Source of the DNA: Beroe forskalii
Taxonomy: Eukaryota > Ctenophora > Nuda > Beroida > Beroidae
Length of the DNA stretch: 64,000 bases
Assembly (NCBI GenBank): GCA_011033025.1
Contig: WFMF01000158.1
Coordinates: forward strand, 62,001-126,000
Reading direction: 5' to 3'
Shown here in pieces: positions 22,261-34,500 of this stretch (positions are counted from its first letter, which is position 1; every line of letters starts with the position of its first letter). Below the pieces are notes generated by a model, which saw nothing but the letters and a program-made list of their open reading frames with translations, ran no database searches and was not told the DNA's origin. Position numbers and translations under genes: made by a program.

Positions 22261-24204
22261 CTATAATGAACATTCATAAAAACTTGCTGTTCTGCTAAAT
22301 TGCAAATACTGATGAAAAATGTCCCGTTTTGGCACACTTTTGTCCCGCTGCTCACCTGTTTTTACAAACAGGACATTTTTTGGAGCAGGACAAGCTGGGA
22401 AAGTGCAGGACATTGGCCCCCATGGACTGATGTTTTTTGATCTTAAGACATGGTCATTGGACATGCTGAGTGGGAAAATATTTCTTAGTGTTATATTAGT
22501 GATTGTCTAAGCATGTTATAAGTAATTCAAATTTATATATTTATTTATGACCACAACATTATAACTTAATAAGGAATAGTGAGTAATTGACATAGTCATA
22601 AGAGGAAGATAACATGTTTTTATCTTAGAATATTTTTGACACTCATTCTGCAATCAAGGATGTAGTGATATACTACTATGCTACAGTAATATGGATGTGC
22701 TGTGTTAATGATGTTTTATTTATAATCCAATTACTGAACTTCAATCAAAGGTACTCACGTGTTTTATTGGGCAATGATGTTCTGATTCCACTTACAGTCA
22801 AAGGTGCTGGACACATCTGATGGAATTTTATACAATATACAATGGTTGTTGTAGAGCATTAGACATTAAATATGTTAGAAGTAGGTTGGTACCTATAAGA
22901 AATATAGTATTGTTACACAATTGGTTGAGCTAGGATATTCACCTGTTTAGGGAAATTCTTCCTCTCATTTCTAAACACTTTATTGACAACCACCCTTTCT
23001 TCAGATAATGATCTATCTTGACTTTTATTAGATTTCACCCTGAAAAAAGTTTAGATACTTAAAAATATTTTCAAATATCTATTTGTTAACATGAAGAGAA
23101 TAGCTATTAGCCAAAAGTCACTAGCTAGTACATAGGTATGACATAGTTGCACAACAAATAACAACAATTGCTAATAACCTTATTAACCCATACGTGACTT
23201 TCATAATTAGGGCATTGAATCAGCACATTCAAACTATACACAATTGTCACACAATTCAAAGTAACTTACTGCATCTGTGGTGCAGATGTTAATGAAACAG
23301 TGCTTGTTTTTAATAGCTTCACTTTGTCAGACAACAGTTGGGGTGAACTTTGAACAGTTCTATTCTTAGTCTTACTTTCATTATTATATAATCTTTCAAA
23401 GACAGAGGGTGTGGAAGAAACAGTTCTTCTTGAACAAACAGAACTTGGACGCTTTGACACATTGAAATGCTGATTTGACGATTTTTGAGGACTGATACTA
23501 GTCATGGAATGAGGTCTATTAGCTTTCATTTGTGTACTTAATGGCTTCGGTGACAGCTTTGTGGATGACTCCTCCCAAGCATTTTTGATGGAATTATTAA
23601 CTCCAGTATTCTGTGGTAGGCATGCAGAAGATAGTGGTTTGATAATAAGCTTCTTCTTTGGCTTTTTGCTTTCTCCTCTATCATATAAGATAATATCATT
23701 CTCGTTGAATATATTGAAATCTGATTCAACATCAGAACTAGGTGCTGAGTCAGCAATGTTCATGCTGACATGCTTATTAAGATCCACTGTGATATTTGTT
23801 TTGCTGGTCTCATCTTGTTGGTTATACTTGAAAACCTTTAATTCACCTTTTGGTACATGTCTTGTTGGATTGATCTCACGAGGTTTCCCAACAGTCTTCT
23901 TAACTTGCTTTGTATGTAACTCTTCTAATAGTTGATCTGTATTGTAAACATTGCAATTAAAAGCAGATTTATAAGTTAACTTTTCCTCATTCTTTTGAAG
24001 TGGGGGTTTTGCATTTTTAGTCAAGCCACATTTGAAACACCACATGGAAAGCCAACTATTGTCTTCACCACAGCCATTACATTTGTAATTCCTGCCATTT
24101 GTTGGAAGTCCTTCATTACACTCTAACCCACTTTTTATATCACTCCTTATTCTTGCAGCCTTTCTGAGGATTTCATCAATCCCACCAATATCCAAGTCAT
24201 CCAT
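22261..24204 (-). CDS. Uncharacterised zinc-finger protein, multi-exon
   Basis: Exon 1 (24204-23270) encodes 311 residues from an ATG. Near residues 42-60 it has C-x2-C-x10-C-x2-C (CNGCGEDNSWLSMWCFKCG), the spacing of RanBP2-type zinc ribbons. The rest is polar, Ser/Lys-rich and probably disordered. Exon 1 ends ATGCA|GTAAGT and joins in phase to exon 2 (23039-22943; GTG AAA ... CCT AAA CAG), which has good splice sites. A plausible exon 3 is 22816-22759, and the last exon runs 22465 to the stop at 22261, containing another Cys-rich stretch (PMSCTFPACPAPKNVLF). The exon 3 to 4 phase works only if donor GA|GTACCT is used instead of the stronger GTGAGT 3 nt earlier, or if an exon is missed. I do not recognise an orthologue; a nuclear, nucleic-acid or ubiquitin-binding role is possible by analogy only. 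Confidence 0.6.
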
Positions 24205-24325
24205 GGTTATGATGCCATAGAGATTGGGGGTTATACCTCAAATTAGTAAATATTTATCGAATAAGCCTAGAAAATCATGGATAATCTATTTTTGAGTCAA
24301 ACATAAATCACATGGTAACAATTCT
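24205..24325. other. Short upstream flank of the zinc-finger gene
   Basis: A non-coding stretch between the start codon and the inverted-repeat element. Nothing recognisable as a core promoter motif. Confidence 0.3.
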
Positions 24326-24782
24326 AATGGGGCTGGCAAGTAGGGGAGCCCATGTATGTGTCTCTATGCACAGGCTAACATCTTGATATTGAAATATCCA
24401 AACCATCCTCAGATTAATACCCAGATTAATCTCAACCCTGTATTAACTTAGCAAACCAACAATTTTGCTATTCAGTTAATCTGCAAGGCTGAGTCCTTTC
24501 AGTAAAAAATATCTCTATCTGAACTATATCTGTACTCTTGAAGTTCTTGAAATTTCTGTTTAAAAAGGGTGCCATTGAAAACGATATTTGAGATTTTATA
24601 CCAGATTTATTTATTACTGTGTTTTTCAATAAAGAAATTCTGTAAGCTATAAATATTAATCATTGTTTCACTAAATGCTGCCTGAGACTGCCAGACACTG
24701 TAGCTTCCTAGACATGGGTTTAACTGGGTATGTGAGGTCTCAAATTTGAGTTTTTGGGGCTCCCGTACTTGCCAGCCCCATT
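24326..24782. mobile_element. MITE-like element with ~25-bp terminal inverted repeats
   Basis: AATGGGGCTGGCAAGTA followed by GGGGAGCCC at the left end is mirrored by GGGGCTCCCGTACTTGCC then AGCCCCATT at the right end. About 457 bp with no coding frame. I could not see a clean target-site duplication, so the superfamily is undecided. Confidence 0.65.
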
Positions 24783-25069
24783 GCAAGTGTCAATGATATT
24801 CAATTACAGGTGAATAACCAATGCCTCAGCCTCTAAGATTCAGGATATGCTTGATAACTTATAACAATAACATTTTGATTGGTCTGAAGTAACCCCTAAA
24901 GTCCTAAGCCCTGATGGTGAGCTCAAGCAAACAACAGTGAACAATACCTACTCAATAAAAAAATGTTTGACTGCAAAAGTTTATGGAAAAACCACCATCC
25001 ATTGCAGTCTAACTAAAATGTAAAAATGGTAATAGCTCAATACACAATAGTATATCAGATGCAAAAATT

Positions 25070-25579
25070 TCAGAGCTATTTATTATACAGAAAAAATGCA
25101 TAAGGGTCCTCTTTGGTGACTATAATGCTTATGTCAATAAATTTAAAACCTGTTGCCGTACCCGACCAATTCATGATCAAATCCTTGGAGAAGAATTCTA
25201 TAGGAAAGAACATACTAAACCTCTCTTCAAAAAGTACAAAATCCTTACTGTCAAAAACCTATATACATACCATTGCTTTATGGATATATTTAAAATTATT
25301 AAATTCCAAAGCCCCATTTCAATACATTCACTCTTTAAATTTTCTAAAAGGGCTACCTCAAGTGCTTTAATAACCCCCAGTCCCTCCAGACACTTTGTGT
25401 ACCAATCGGCAATCCTCTGGAATACACTTCATCAAAAATTCTGTCCTGACCCCTCTAAAAGTCTAAGTGATCCTAAAGGCAGGCTTAAGAATGCACTTTT
25501 TGAAAACCAGCATGCTCATGATGATGTTGAATGGCTCCCATCACATGACTTCAACATCAAAAACCTCAAAGCACCCTGA
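25070..25579 (+). mobile_element. 5'-truncated LINE relic (C-terminus of reverse transcriptase ORF)
   Basis: Translation gives an open stretch (FIIQKKCIRVLFGDYNAYVN ...) that aligns residue by residue with the C-terminal part of the full-length LINE ORF at 28898 (FKLQKKCMRILFGDKEAYLD). Shared landmarks include FKTC.RTR, EFYKRE..KPLF, IFKI.KF..PI and W. It ends at its own stop (25577-25579). Identity is only moderate, so it represents an older or sister family. Everything upstream of the thumb/C-terminal domain is missing, typical 5' truncation. Confidence 0.85.
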
Positions 25580-28519
25580 TTGAGGCTGAGTCGTTTATGC
25601 TAATGAGCAAAAGATTCTAAACCTTATTTCTAAACCTTATTCAATTATTGCAGAACTCACATGCAACTACCCTAGTAACCAGTTCGTCTAGATACTAATG
25701 ACGATCACATTATCCTAAATTCAGGTCCAGGTGGTGTCCTTGTCCAGGTGATAGTTTTGGTACTAAAGGTATTGTTGTGTAAGTTTGAAAGGTATATAGT
25801 ATAATTTCGTATGTTTATATATAATTAAATGCTTGAAAGTAAATATGCGTGTGAATTATGATTCAATAAAGTTCTTATAAATATTTTCATTTAAGTCTCT
25901 AGTTAAAATTTACTTTATCTACCCTATCCAACACCTCAAAACTGTCCATCCTAGTGAATCTTACACAGTAGCCACTTAGAATCAACTCCTCACCTTGCTT
26001 AACATATAACTATTGGCTTGACTTAGTCTTACATTCTCTGTTTCGGTTCACACAATAGCCCCAGCAAGTGTGATTCCTATGCCCCAGACTTTGTAATAAT
26101 TGGCTACATGTAAGATTACACTATGGGATAATTGTTGACCATTATACATAATAGTCTATAAACCTTGCCCAGAAAAACCATATTAACCACCTTAAGGCAA
26201 CAATTAATTAATTATTCCATCCCATATTTGCTCTGATATTGAATTATTCAATGTTTTTGTCAAATGGCATGAAATTTCAATTTTTGTTTTATTCAGTAAT
26301 ATTGTTCCATTTCATTTGAAATGAATATCATTATTTTAACAGCAAGTTTGAAGACTGAAGAGATTGATCAAACTGCAATACAACAAGTTCCTTTTTATCA
26401 CATGAATAGGACAATCATACAATTTTGTTAAGTATTATCCTTTTTTCGTTCAGGAAGTATATTTCACAATCAACAATGAATAGTTTCGTATTTTATTCTC
26501 TTCTCTTACTAAACTTTGGAAATATCTTTTTTATTGCATGGTATTATAATTGGTTAATAGTACACTAACGTGATATGTTTACTACCATTGCTTAAGCTTG
26601 AGAATATTTAGCATGCATAATTTTAGGGATTACTTTTGTGTCACACTGACCAGTTTACAGTGGCGTGTCGAACCCATATATGCGCGGCTTTTTAATGCGC
26701 GGCGTAATAGTGCGCGGCTCGCTGCCTGTAATTATAATTACAGGCATCACATTAAGAAACAATGAACATATAAAAAATTGAATTAAACTTCTTCCTTGTA
26801 GGATGTTACCCTACCCTCCGCTGCGCACACAACACTTCCTAAGCCCGCATAGGTGTGTGTACGCGCCGCGCGCTTCTGAGGAAGCGCGCCGCGCGACGAT
26901 AACAGGGATATACGCGTTTAGCAAACACAACACGACCCTCCAAACCTCCGAGTGTTGCGAGCAGCTCAGGGATGGGAGAAATCCATCAAACTTCTTCCTT
27001 TCCGATGTTTAGTTTTCTTAAGGCCATGTAGTTGGGCATGTTTTTGTTCCATTTTTTATTTCACAGAACTATATAACCATTGTTGTATGTATCTAATACC
27101 ATTTAGGAAAGTTTTCATCATCATGGATGATATCCAATTTCATATGTTGGTATGTTTGATATTTTGTTATGTTTGTGAGTTCCATAATGAATCTTGTACT
27201 TTTATAAGATGTTGGCTTGCTTTTTTTCCTAGTGTTCATTTTCTATACTTATTGTGGTCTGGAAGATCCAGTTAATAATGCCTAGAAACAGTTGTATGAC
27301 ATTTGTTAAGTTATTTTTATTAAATTATTTGCAATGTAGCTCCACATGAATGTGAGGCATTACTAATTTATTGTGGGTACCTCGACATAAGGGTGCTTAA
27401 TAGTGATATAATATGGTGAAATTAGTTTGAATATTTGAGTTGATGCTCTGTCAAAAATTTTCTACAATTCTACAATTCTACAATATCAAAATTGTTTATT
27501 TCATTTAATTTTATTCAAAAAGGTCCTTTTAGCCTTTCATGAAACAAGTGATTTCTTAAATAAAAAATTGTTAATTTGATTGCTACTATCATCTATTGAT
27601 GTTTCTTGTTGCTTGCTGTCAATGCTATAAATCGAATTTGTTAATTCTGAGTACCATGTTAAGGTACATAATCAAATGATTAAGTGTTTTGAAGAATGAT
27701 ATGCATTGAACTGTGTTGCCCAATTGGCAAAATTCTTTTATTTATTTATTTATTCAAATTTCTCACTGTGCATGGCATCATTATGTATTATATTTTGTAG
27801 GTACTCATTTTGTAATATTATGGTATGTTATGTTAAACCATAGAGTTGGAAAGCATTTTTTAGGCGCAGTGCCACAAGTTTATCATTACAAATCCCAGTT
27901 TCTAAGTAATAATCCCTGCTCATTGGAAATTAGCTGGTCTGATCAGTTGACATATACTTTGAGCTTAATTTGAACATAACCTGAAGCACATATGAACTTG
28001 AAACAACTTCTAGTACATCAGTGTCAAACAAAAACACCATGTGTATCATTTGTATTTTGTAGTACAGTCAATAGAAATTTAAATTGCATGACTTATGCAT
28101 ATGTGTGGTGCAGACTGTTTGATTATAGGAGGGCTTGAAAAAGACACATGGATTTACTGTTTTTTTGTCGACTTTCTAGATTCTGTCAGAACCAAACAAT
28201 TTTGTACCTCTTTTTTCAGCCCTCCTGTTATCAAGTGGTCTCTACACATGTGTAAGTAGGCCTTATTTTCCATGAGCAAAGATTAGTGTCTACATTTATT
28301 TAAGCCATGAGCTGAACCTATTATAAGCAGATTAACTTGTTAATGACCAATTTTCATTGACACCAACTCATTAACAAAATGCATTGTCTCTTCTTTCTTA
28401 GCAAGAAGTTTGTTTTGATGTTTTTTTTGAATGTATTGGATTGATTGTTGAAATTTAGTTTCATTTCATTCACACACCATCACTGCAATTTTGCTGACTT
28501 CTTAGCTCCCATCATTAAG
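25580..28519. other. Intergenic region upstream of the TRPC gene
   Basis: AT-rich sequence without a supported gene. It contains a perfect 24-bp palindrome at 26723-26746, a GC-rich dispersed repeat at 26835-26926 (listed separately), runs of tttattta at 27736, and plain AT-rich sequence elsewhere. The 5' exon or promoter of the TRPC gene must lie toward its right end. Confidence 0.5.
26835..26926 (+). repeat. GC-rich dispersed repeat with internal hairpin, copy A
   Basis: It contains cttcctaagcccgcataggt, a hairpin GCGCGCTTC-TGAG-GAAGCGCGC, then acagggatatacgcgttta. The same series occurs in reverse complement at 61239-61308, and a partial piece at 60923-60950. Upstream at 26680-26720 there are repeated gcgcggc motifs of the same flavour. 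Confidence 0.75.
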
Positions 28520-31500
28520 ATGACCTCCAGAATTTATGCAGAGGAGCCAATGTCAGAAGACTCAACAACAATCAAAGAAGACTATGTTGCTATTGAAGCT
28601 GATCTGAATACACGTTCATTACATGAACTGGCTCGCAATGGACAATTAGAAGGCAAGTTTGATGCTTTATAAATGATTGAAAACCCCAGAGGGGCACCAC
28701 TAAGGGCTTTAAAAACTTTATTACATAATATATGAATCTATTATTGCAATTAATATCAAAGCAAACTGTCAAAAATCTTAAAGAAAATCCCACAGACGTC
28801 ATTACAATCAATACATCTGAACACATACATCGTGTTTTAAGCATTTTTTTTTCAATTTCGGAAGGATCCAATTGCTCCTATTTAGTCATAATTATCAATG
28901 ATATCTGACATAAAAAAAGAATTGTGTGACTGCTGCAAAGGCTACATTCTCATAGGACAGCGATACCTTCTCTGTCAAAGTTGTAATAAAATAGTGCACA
29001 AAAAATGTTACAAAAAGTCCAATTTTTCAATTCAAAATGCAAAACAAATGTGCCCAAACTGCGCCCTGACAACTCTGAGAAGATACAATCCGTTCGAAGA
29101 GTGCTGCAATATACAAAGCAACACCGAAAATGACTCAGATCACTTTTATAATCGTGAAGCCCATGATGAAATCCCAATTCTTAACGCTGCAAATAAAATT
29201 CTGAATAAATGTAAAAGCCATACCAGTGCATCAATGAAAACCCTGGTAACTGAATTCCCAGGTGACTTCACCACTCTATTTTACAATATCGATGGAAACA
29301 AATCTAATTTTGATACTTTTGCTTCCCAACTTGCTACTATACCAATAAAATTCTCAGTGGTGGGTCTTGCAGAAACAAATATTGGCAAAGATGAAACAAA
29401 TGAATTATTCAAATTAGATGGCTACAAAAATTTCTATAACGAAAAATTACAGAGTAAAAAGAAAGGAACAGGTGTTGCTTTGTATATAAATGAATCTTTA
29501 AATGCAATTGAAAATGAAAAGTTAAGCATGGTGTCACCAGACATTGAATCACTTTTTGTTACTGTTAATGATAACAACATGAAATTGAACATTGGCACCA
29601 TATATCGATCTCCAAATGGGAGTGATGACAAATTCTTAGAAGATTTTTTGTCATTGATAGAACAATTCCCCAAAAATACCACTTCCATAATAATGGGAGA
29701 CTTCAACATTGATCTGTTCAAAAAACTTCAGCCTGTTGTTGAAAGGTTTGAGGATGTATTTCTTTCTCAAGGGCTTTTCCCACTCATTTCTCTTGCCACA
29801 CATACAATTAGCAGTGGCAGCAGTTCCTGCATTGATAATATCTTTACAAATGCAATTGAAAAATGTTGTTTATCAGGTACTATTGATGACATGGGCATCC
29901 ACCACTCACCAATTTTTTCAATATTTGATCTGAGCTTAGGTACAACTGCAAAACCAACTATTCAAATCCAAGAATACAGTTACTCACAAAAAAACATAGA
30001 AGCACTAGCACAAGAACTAAATACTGAACTCATTGAAGTCTATCAAGACCTTGAGTTTGAGAGCTTCTTCCAGCTTTTCAGGGACGGAGTAGATCAGTGT
30101 TGTAAATTAAAAAAACCAAAATATTCTAAACGGAATCCAATAAACAACCCATGGATAACAGATGGCATTATTGATGCCATTGAGCATAAAAACGACTTAT
30201 ATAGTGATTGGGTTCGAACAAAATCTAACAACTCTACCTCTGGTGACCCACAACTTTATGAGAAATTTAGTAAATATCGTTATAACCTTAAGAAAATAAT
30301 AAAAAACCAAAAAGCCAGGTATTACAAAAACAAAATTTCACAATGCTCTGGTGACATCAAGAAAACATGGGAGATCATTAATCAACTTAGAGGGAAAAGC
30401 AAGAAGTCCATCAAGCCCTGTTTCTTAGTGGATGGGGTCCTTGTCGTTCAGCGTAGACTAATAGCTAACAAATTTAATCAATACTTTGCCTCCCTAGCAA
30501 CGAAACTTAATGATGAAACCACGGAGACACTTAGAAATGCATCCATTAACTTTAGTCAATTCTTGCCCCCTCCTATACCTAACTCAATATTTCTTAGTGA
30601 ATGCACTGAACATGAAGTTGGCCAAATAATAAGTGACCTAGAAAATGGTAAGGCTAGTGACTTCCCCATCCGAGTAATTAAGAAACTTTCCAATATTCTA
30701 GCTCCAGTCTTGTCTGCACAATTCAACAATTTAATGGCAGAAGGTACATTCCCATCCATCCTTAAAACTGGCAAAATCACACCTGTCTTTAAAAAAGATG
30801 ATGAGCAACTCTTAGAGAATTATAGGCCAATATCTACATTGCCAATATTTGGTAAAATTTTTGAGAAAATAATATACTCAAGGCTATATGACTTCTTCAC
30901 CTCTAATGGTATATTGACTAACAACCAATTTGGGTTCAGACAGGGCCACTCAACATCTCATGCATTAAATTTCTCCGTAGACCATATACAAAAGGCAATG
31001 AAAGAGGGAAATCATGTCCTTGGTATTTTTATCGACTTAAGCAAGGCATTCGACACTATTGACCATGGCATACTTATCAAAAAGCTAGAAAACTATGGCA
31101 TACGTGGTAAAACACTTGATCTTATTGAAAGTTATCTCACCAATCGAAAGCAATATGTAAATGTCCTTGGTGAAACTTCTGACGAACTTTCTGTCATTTT
31201 TGGAGTGCCACAGGGCAGCTGTCTGGGCCCACTTTTGTTCTTGATTTATATTAATGATCTCCCAAACATAAGTAATGACTCAAAATTCGTTCTATTTGCT
31301 GATGATACAAATATCTTTGTCAATGCACCAAATAAAAAACTTGCATACGAAAAAGCAAACAAAGTTCTTGATAAGGTAAGTCTGTACATGCTTGTTAACA
31401 AACTTCATATAAATATGTCGAAGTGTTGCTTCATTGACTTCAAACCCTCTAAACTCAATAACGAATGTGAAAACTGCACACTAAATATTAATGGCATTGA

Positions 31501-34500
31501 AATTGAACAAGTCAATGAGGCAAAATTTCTCGGGGTGACTATTGATGAGAACTTAAATTGGAATTCTCATCTCCAAAAACTCTCAAAAAAACTATCCTGC
31601 AGTGCTGGAATTCTAAATTTAATCAAAGACAACATACCAGATGAGTTACATACAAACCTATATTACACACTTTTTGAAAGCCATCTCTCCTATGGTATAA
31701 CAGTATGGGGTGGAGTATCTAACAATAAAATTGAACCACTTTTCAAACTTCAGAAAAAGTGTATGAGAATTTTATTTGGAGATAAAGAAGCCTATCTTGA
31801 CAAATTTAAAACCTGTGCCAGGACAAGAGATATTGACAACCAATGCCTTGGCCCTGAGTTCTACAAAAGGGAGAACAGCAAACCACTTTTTAATAAAAAT
31901 GGTATAATGAATGTCCGAAACCTTCACATCTACCACTGCGGTAACGAAATTTTCAAAATACTCAAATTTAGAACCCCCATATGTATGTTCGAAAACTTTT
32001 TACTATCCAAAAGGAATGGAAAAGAAACCAGACTGTTAACTCCTACCCCATCTAATAGCTTTTTCTATATAGGTAGCCTCGTATGGAATGTTGTCCGAGA
32101 ACTCATCAAAATTTATGATTTTTCATTCAAAATAGGTCCTACTAAATCACAAATCAAAGAAAAAATTCTCAAAATCCAAAACGAAGGTGATCCATGTGAT
32201 TGGCAGCATGGGACCTGGAACACTCTGCAGTATCATCAGTACTAAACTTTATCTCGAAGCCTCCATAAATTAAAGACTATACCCTGTGCATGAAAAGTAG
32301 GCAGGAAAGATGATGTCATTATCATAATATCATGATGTAGTGAGTTGATGACGTCAAACCGCCTATTTCTCGTGCACTGCGTTTAATTTGAGAATTTGCA
32401 GCAGTTACACATAATTAATTTATCTGTAATCACAATAAAATGAAAACCCCATGCCCAGTCTCTTGTTACATTGAAACATTCAGCCAAATTCATAAAATGT
32501 TTTGTTTGTTGACATAATATTGCCTATTTAATAAGTTGATATTATGTAACTTAATGAGTTTAACATTAAGTATGTTGAAAAAGTTTGAAACTCATCCATT
32601 TCAAGAAAATTGACTTCGCCTACATTATACAAACACAATAAAATATTCTTATAATGATATATACTAGAAACAAAGACTATCCTAGCTTCAAGTGCTGGTA
32701 CACTTAAAGGAAGCAATAAGCCTCCAGCCTTGCGACCTTGCGTTTCGCCAGCACTTGTAAGCCTACCCTCACTGGGTAGGAGGTCATCTAAAGGCGTGGG
32801 CTAAGTCAAAATCAAAGAAATTTTACCCCTGATCACTTTGTTAGAATTTTCTAATGTCCTAATGTTATACAATTCCCCTACACCCTGATATCAGAACCCT
32901 ATCATCTGTATGCTCTAATGTTAGAGTTTCCCTATCACCCTGAAACCAGAATCCCTCTATTAGAATATTCTAATCCATATTGATTTCAATATTACCCTGA
33001 AACCAGAATTTTTATCATATTTTGTATATATTCAGTATTTAGGCGTGTATAAAGAAATGCGAAATAAACTTTTGTTTTATTCTGAACTTTTGTTTTATTC
33101 TGATATCTTGACATAGCAACTCTGCAAATGTGTCCCTAAAAATTGCAAATTCTTGAATACTGTGTGATCTTTACTGACAATTTGTGCAAATTTTATTCTT
33201 TTTACTTCTCTATGATAGTTTGCATTACATGTAAAGTTATTAAAGTTCAATGCCTTTCAGTTGTGCTGTGAAGAATGGGAGCATTGCATGCATAGATCTG
33301 CTCTTAGAATATGGTGGGGAATTAAACCCATCACGGAATTTGGACAAGAAGGCTAGGAAACACCCCTTGGTCTGTGCTTTAGAGTGTAGAAACCAAGAGG
33401 TTATCAAGCACATAGTTGCCAAAGGTGCTGATATGAAAATGGCATTTGCAGTTCTTTCCAATATCAATGATAGTGATCTCTACAAAACTCTCAATATCAA
33501 AGTTGATTTGGAGTTAAGTGAGATTAGTGTCTTGGAGCTTCAGGAAACTCCACCTAACTTTGAAGCTCTCCATGAACTGGTTGAGCCAGAAGTGCTTTGT
33601 TCTTGTGATAGCCCTATTGACATGGCATTGGATCTTGAAGAAGCATGTTTGGTTGCTGCAAGAATCAGCACTGAACATTCCGAAACATATCAACTTCTTG
33701 CAAAACAGTGTCAATCCTTTGCTAAGGATTTCTTGGCTTGCTGCCAAGTTCCTAGTGATGCTGAACTGTTGCTTTCTATGAAGAATGCTGATAACACCTT
33801 TGGGAGGGCTTTGATGTATAATGAAAAGGAGTTCTTGACCCAGCCCTGGATTCAGGCAGTATGTGAGAAACAGTGGCATGGAGAACTGGATGGACAGTAC
33901 AGCTGTTTTTCACGTTTCATAGCCATCATCAAAGTGCTGTTAGCTCCCGTACTTGTGCCTTTTTGGCTGGCATATGGGCTCTTGGCTGGAAATCTTAACA
34001 ATTTAAATGAATTGATTCATTTAATTGGATCACCTTGTTTATGCTTTTTCTCGTTTGTTACATCTCATTTGCTCTTCTTTGTGTTACTGATGTTTATTTG
34101 TACTGGAAATGCAAGGAAAAACCATTCAATCCTTGAAATCCTTGGATTTGTTTGGTTGTTGGGGAAACTTATTTCAGATTTATTGAAATACTATAAAGTC
34201 ATTAGACTGACATCATTCAAAGTATCAATCTTACGTGGTACGTTTGACTGCTTTTACATGCTGTTCTTTGGAACCTTGGTTGGAGTGAGAATATACACAT
34301 CCCACTTTGCTACAAAAGACATTAATCTGCTGCTTTTCGTTGCGGATGTGCTTTATGCCGTTGGTACCATACTTCATACTCTGCAGTTAGTATACGTCCT
34401 TCAAGTCACTAAATTCCTTGGCCCCATCCTCATATCAGTCAGATATTTCCTCTGGGATCTTTGTAAATTCCTAACAATACTCCTAATTATGAACTTGACA

